A stretch of DNA of 64,000 nucleotides from Cristatella mucedo (lineage: Eukaryota > Bryozoa > Phylactolaemata > Cristatellidae), in assembly GCA_009760855.2 (NCBI GenBank), contig WPIO01000010.1:700501-764500 (forward strand). Direction: 5' to 3'. Shown here one piece after another: positions 63,301-64,000 of this stretch. The translations under genes and the position numbers were made by a program. Below the pieces are notes generated by a model. That model did not search any database, was not told the DNA's origin, and saw nothing but the letters and a program-made list of their open reading frames with translations. Every line of letters begins with the position of its first letter. The stretch's first letter is position 1.

Positions 63301-63665
63301 ACAGCCATGAGCTGCAGCCCTGTGCATCTTGTATTCACTACTTATCAGAGCTAAGAACGAGGCCCTGAACCAAAATCTAATGCATTTGTCAAAAACAAAA
63401 TACCCAGGACCGAGCATGCTTACTTAACTGTGTTACTCACTCGAGCTTTTCGTCTGCTGATTCCTTCTCAAATGCGAGCAATACATCCCAAAGCGAGACA
63501 TCAGGCATGCAGACACGCTGCTTTCGCTCTCCCGAGTCGAGCAGAAGGGCTATTGTGACGGCTGACTGGCAGCGATCCTCTGACTTAACCAGCTCCAACT
63601 TAGCATTGTTCGGAAGGCCCGTGAAACGCAAGACTGCACTGACATCCAGAGTAGTACGGCCATGC
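39058..63665 (-). CDS. ASPSCR1: ASPSCR1 (TUG/UBXD9) UBX-domain tethering protein, 5'-partial
   Basis: Spliced on the - strand: 63441-63665, 60017-60223, 58980-59688, 54769-54839, 50738-50886, 42128-42190, 40191-40243, 39892-39946, 39741-39813, 39058-39238; phases agree at every junction. Domains: end of the N-terminal ubiquitin-like fold (LRFTGLPNNAKLELVKSE), second ubiquitin-like region (VCIYMQEEIIGQ, ATTLASLGLLGGRAVIRYVI), a disordered linker, PEDFFDVTALDAEIML, the UBX domain (VIRFCFPDGIVVQAKFQSQE, DNNASFYLYTAPPKVILDVD) and the end motif NTIPKWYKPGQ. TUG proteins tether GLUT4 vesicles in mammals and bind and disassemble the p97/VCP ATPase hexamer through the UBX region. Similarity is judged from memory of human TUG. 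The first exon or exons lie past the right edge. Introns are long and hold SINEs, LINEs and (TA)n. Confidence 0.95.
39329..39394. repeat. (TA)n microsatellite
   Basis: About 66 bp of uninterrupted TA in the last intron of ASPSCR1. Confidence 0.97.
39741..39813 (-). CDS. ASPSCR1: ASPSCR1 exon, post-UBX
   Basis: Acceptor CTTCTTCCAG, donor GCTAG|GTAAAT. Encodes LRPHESLLAYKSDRRLADSS and NA. Phase 1 in, phase 2 out, matching both neighbours. Confidence 0.88.
39892..39946 (-). CDS. ASPSCR1: ASPSCR1 exon, end of UBX domain
   Basis: Acceptor GGCTGTTGTAG, donor CTCAG|GTATGG. Encodes ACLVPTSRVYIGTTDMLS, aligned with ANLFPAALVHLGAE of human TUG. Confidence 0.88.
40191..40243 (-). CDS. ASPSCR1: ASPSCR1 53-nt exon, UBX domain
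   Basis: Acceptor TGATTTTTTAG, donor GTTCAG|GTTGGT. Encodes TAPPKVILDVDTNTLVQ, aligned with the TPPKTVLDDHTQTLFQ stretch of TUG. Confidence 0.92.
40244..42127. other. ASPSCR1 intron, no feature seen
   Basis: A 1.9-kb intron. The 101-codon frame at 40524-40829 and the 66-75-codon frames near 41250-41510 match nothing known. No recognised repeat. Confidence 0.4.
42128..42190 (-). CDS. ASPSCR1: ASPSCR1 63-nt exon, UBX domain
   Basis: Acceptor GTCTTTTTAG, donor CTGT|GTAAGT. Encodes HDMKLFVTLLLLDNNASFYL after the split Val codon, aligned with VGDLRDFVRSHLGNPELSFYLF of human TUG. Phases fit the exons on both sides exactly. Confidence 0.93.
42480..44882 (+). mobile_element. Longest LINE copy (CR1/L2-like), endonuclease end to 3' tail
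   Basis: Inserted in ASPSCR1 antisense to it. In order: endonuclease end (HDPTHNMGHTFDQIFS at about 42590), linker, RT (LVLLDLSAAFDTIDHQVCLE, GPLLFTVYTLPLADVIAKHN, intact FYADDTQLYLCF), then a 309-codon open frame (43971-44900) with LNLNDDKTKLLVMGKPSAIQ, FYNSLLAGLPASAIRCLQLV, HWLPIKQRIDFKALSLSFRS and TFKKKLKTCLF. Frame shifts separate the endonuclease, RT and C-terminal parts, and the 5' end is missing. The 3' UTR is short and the tail is (ATT)n at 44867-44882. Defective, but the best reference copy here. Confidence 0.94.
45350..45502 (-). mobile_element. SINE, family B (minus)
   Basis: On the + strand AGCTGATTTAACAGCCTCAT, TTATATAGCCGAAGAAAAGC, then GGACTCCAACCCATGACC and GAGCTAAGACC. Close to the copy at 33252 with a mutated B box. 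Confidence 0.88.
45985..47960 (-). mobile_element. LINE copy (minus), RT with internal deletion
   Basis: From the 3' terminal motif (AACTCAATCTCTTTCTAGGC) through the 3' UTR, the C-terminal ORF region (NSLLAGLPACAIRHLQLV, then SFGGHAFSSYAPKAWNSLP), the RT with YADD (GFHFYADDTQLYLCF), to the endonuclease-RT linker near 47800-47960. About 40 residues between the LLEC and KPQGSVLG blocks are missing. Frameshifted throughout. Same orientation as ASPSCR1. Confidence 0.92.
47961..50737. other. ASPSCR1 intron with short LINE tails
   Basis: LINE terminal fragments (minus) at 48197-48262 and 48352-48480. The rest (48490-50737) has no recognised element or exon. Confidence 0.6.
50738..50886 (-). CDS. 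ASPSCR1: ASPSCR1 exon, start of UBX domain
   Basis: Acceptor GATTTTTTCAG, donor ACAG|GTGAGA. Encodes YQIEEMPLQTQAQRDAIRAK and YNTAVIRFCFPDGIVVQAKF, aligned with EEAPLVTKAFREAQIKEK..ALRVLFPDRYVLQGFF of TUG. Phase 2 in, phase 1 out. Confidence 0.94.
51568..51672 (+). mobile_element. LINE 3' tail (plus)
   Basis: AATTGCATTTCCCTTTGCAG, AAGCGCATAGAAAGAGATTA, then GGGCGCTTTATCAAGTAC and (ATT)n. Terminal 100 bp only. Confidence 0.9.
51822..51970 (-). mobile_element. tRNA-derived SINE, family A (minus)
   Basis: On the + strand an AT-rich tail, CATTTATATAGCACCCAAAG, AGAACTTAATCTCTATTCAG, then GGGGCTCGAGCCCACGACCT and CTTAACCGCTAGACCAAACC. B box and A box are clear on the - strand. Confidence 0.9.
53213..53372 (+). 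mobile_element. tRNA-derived SINE, family A (plus)
   Basis: Reads directly on the + strand: A-box TGGCCCAGTGGGTAAGG, B-box AGGCTCGAGCC, then a 3' region GAAGCGCCTAAATAGAGATT, AAGTTCTCTTAGGGTGCTAT and an AATGAATTATATTATATTA tail. The 3' region is like the LINE 3' end. Confidence 0.92.
54769..54839 (-). CDS. ASPSCR1: ASPSCR1 exon, pre-UBX helix
   Basis: Encodes IPEDFFDVTALDAEIMLRDR and RRE, aligned with LPDEFFELTVDDVRRRLAQL of TUG. Donor GAGAT|GTAAGG. The acceptor GTAGAG ending at 54840 is chosen for phase 0; GTAG ending at 54842 is the alternative if a further small exon precedes. Confidence 0.85.
55900..56565 (+). mobile_element. LINE 3' part (plus), old
   Basis: Decayed ORF end (TTTAGGTCCATTCATATTCT, CTCCCGAAGCCTGGAACTCA), then GCATATACAAAGCACCTAGA and AAAAGAGTTAGTTC plus an AT tail. 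In ASPSCR1, antisense. Confidence 0.78.
56566..58387. other. ASPSCR1 intron, no feature seen
   Basis: No exon or repeat recognised; the 89-codon - strand frame at 57639-57908 has no known motif. Confidence 0.4.
58388..58470 (+). mobile_element. LINE 3' tail (plus) with (ATT)n
   Basis: AATGTAAAGCGCCTAGAAAG, AGATTAAGTTCTCTGAGGGC, GCTTTATCAAGTGC, then (ATT)n. The least mutated copy of the LINE terminus in the window. Confidence 0.95.
58980..59688 (-). CDS. ASPSCR1: ASPSCR1 large exon, linker region
   Basis: Acceptor TGCTTTTTTAG, donor GAAAGT|GTAAGT. Begins LIHRHIGQLQLDEIAAKIQR with a basic helix (EQAKRQRLASKQ), then about 200 residues rich in Ala, Pro, Gly, Thr and Asp with no domain, ending IADTCVIEES. 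Corresponds to the variable middle of TUG. Joins both neighbours in frame. Confidence 0.88.
60017..60223 (-). CDS. ASPSCR1: ASPSCR1 exon, second ubiquitin-like region
   Basis: Acceptor TTCTTTGTAG, donor CATCG|GTAGGT. Encodes CTQVRMSAEGKTLHPVCIYM, QEEIIGQNALKATTLASLGL and LGGRAVIRYVI, aligned with PVCVYTRDEVTGEAALRGTT and LQSLGLTGGSATIRFVM of TUG. Confidence 0.95.
60224..63440. other. ASPSCR1 intron with one SINE B
   Basis: Contains a G8 run near 61117 and SINE B at 61925-62058. No exon or other repeat recognised. Confidence 0.5.
61925..62058 (-). mobile_element. SINE, family B (minus)
   Basis: On the + strand TTTAACAGCCTCATTAGTTT, GCTGCAGAAGAGCCTTGACG, GGCAATAAAGAATTGCCCAC and GCAGGATTCAAACCCACAAT. 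The B box has drifted and the A-box end is less clear than in other copies. Confidence 0.82.
63441..63665 (-). CDS. ASPSCR1: ASPSCR1 exon, end of N-terminal ubiquitin-like domain (first in window)
   Basis: Acceptor ACTGCTGAAG, donor GCTCGA|GTGAGT. Encodes HGRTTLDVSAVLRFTGLPNN, AKLELVKSEDRCQSAVTIAL and VSLWDVLLAFEK, aligned with LDLSLQWRFANLPNNAKLEM and QTLWELLSHF of TUG. The domain start lies upstream, beyond the window. Confidence 0.94.
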
Positions 63666-63781
63666 CTTCAGCAGTAAAATGAGCACTGCATAATTCTTGA
63701 AACCTTAGACTTCAAACATTCGAGGCAAAAAAAAGATAGTTTTCCCGTGTCCAAGAATTAAACAATGAATGGAGATATTCT

Positions 63782-63905
<124 letters not shown>

Positions 63906-64000
63906 ACAAGCATTGGGCTCTCTGCCCCGACTTCACATTACAGTTACAACATAAAACATGTGATTGCACACAGACACATAAAACATGCAGTCACCAACAT

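Overview
The window is nuclear DNA from an animal, most likely an invertebrate. Evidence: spliceosomal genes made of many short exons, a eukaryotic tRNA-Asp gene, one U12-type AT-AC intron, long simple-sequence tracts, tRNA-derived SINEs and many decayed copies of a CR1/L2-like LINE. Nothing in the sequence fixes the phylum. There is no bacterial-style gene organisation, so most open reading frames over 60 codons are chance, low-complexity or retroelement frames, and the real genes are sets of short exons.

Left part (about 1.6-15.2 kb, + strand): the 3' portion of a centrosomal coiled-coil gene recognised as CEP95. Fourteen exons were traced with compatible phases (one junction is ambiguous), ending at a stop at 15199-15201. 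The 5' end lies before the window or was not recognised. Exon 12 (14177-14310) is flanked by two non-canonical introns: a putative GC-AG intron upstream and a U12-type AT-AC intron downstream. Introns carry LINE and SINE copies, (CA)n and (GT)n arrays and a roughly 660-bp pyrimidine tract.

Middle part (15.2-39 kb): repeat-rich intergenic DNA with a tRNA-Asp(GUC) gene (- strand, 20226-20297) and its T6 terminator, a 163-bp tandem repeat near 21.6-22.1 kb, SINE and LINE copies including an RT-bearing fragment at 30.6-31.9 kb, and two small + strand exons at 34.15-34.52 kb encoding the C-terminal half of a Ly6/uPAR three-finger domain with a hydrophobic GPI-type tail. A 117-codon ORF at 16.7-17.0 kb is unassigned.

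Right part (39.06-63.67 kb, - strand): ASPSCR1 (TUG/UBXD9). Ten exons were traced from the ubiquitin-like region through a UBX domain split over four exons to the conserved C-terminal IPKW motif. The 5'-most exons lie past the right edge. Its introns hold the longest LINE copy (42.5-44.9 kb). CEP95 and ASPSCR1 are convergent, tail to tail, about 24 kb apart; nothing suggests they work in one pathway. The retroelements do form a system: a LINE family and a tRNA-derived SINE that appear to share the same 3' end.
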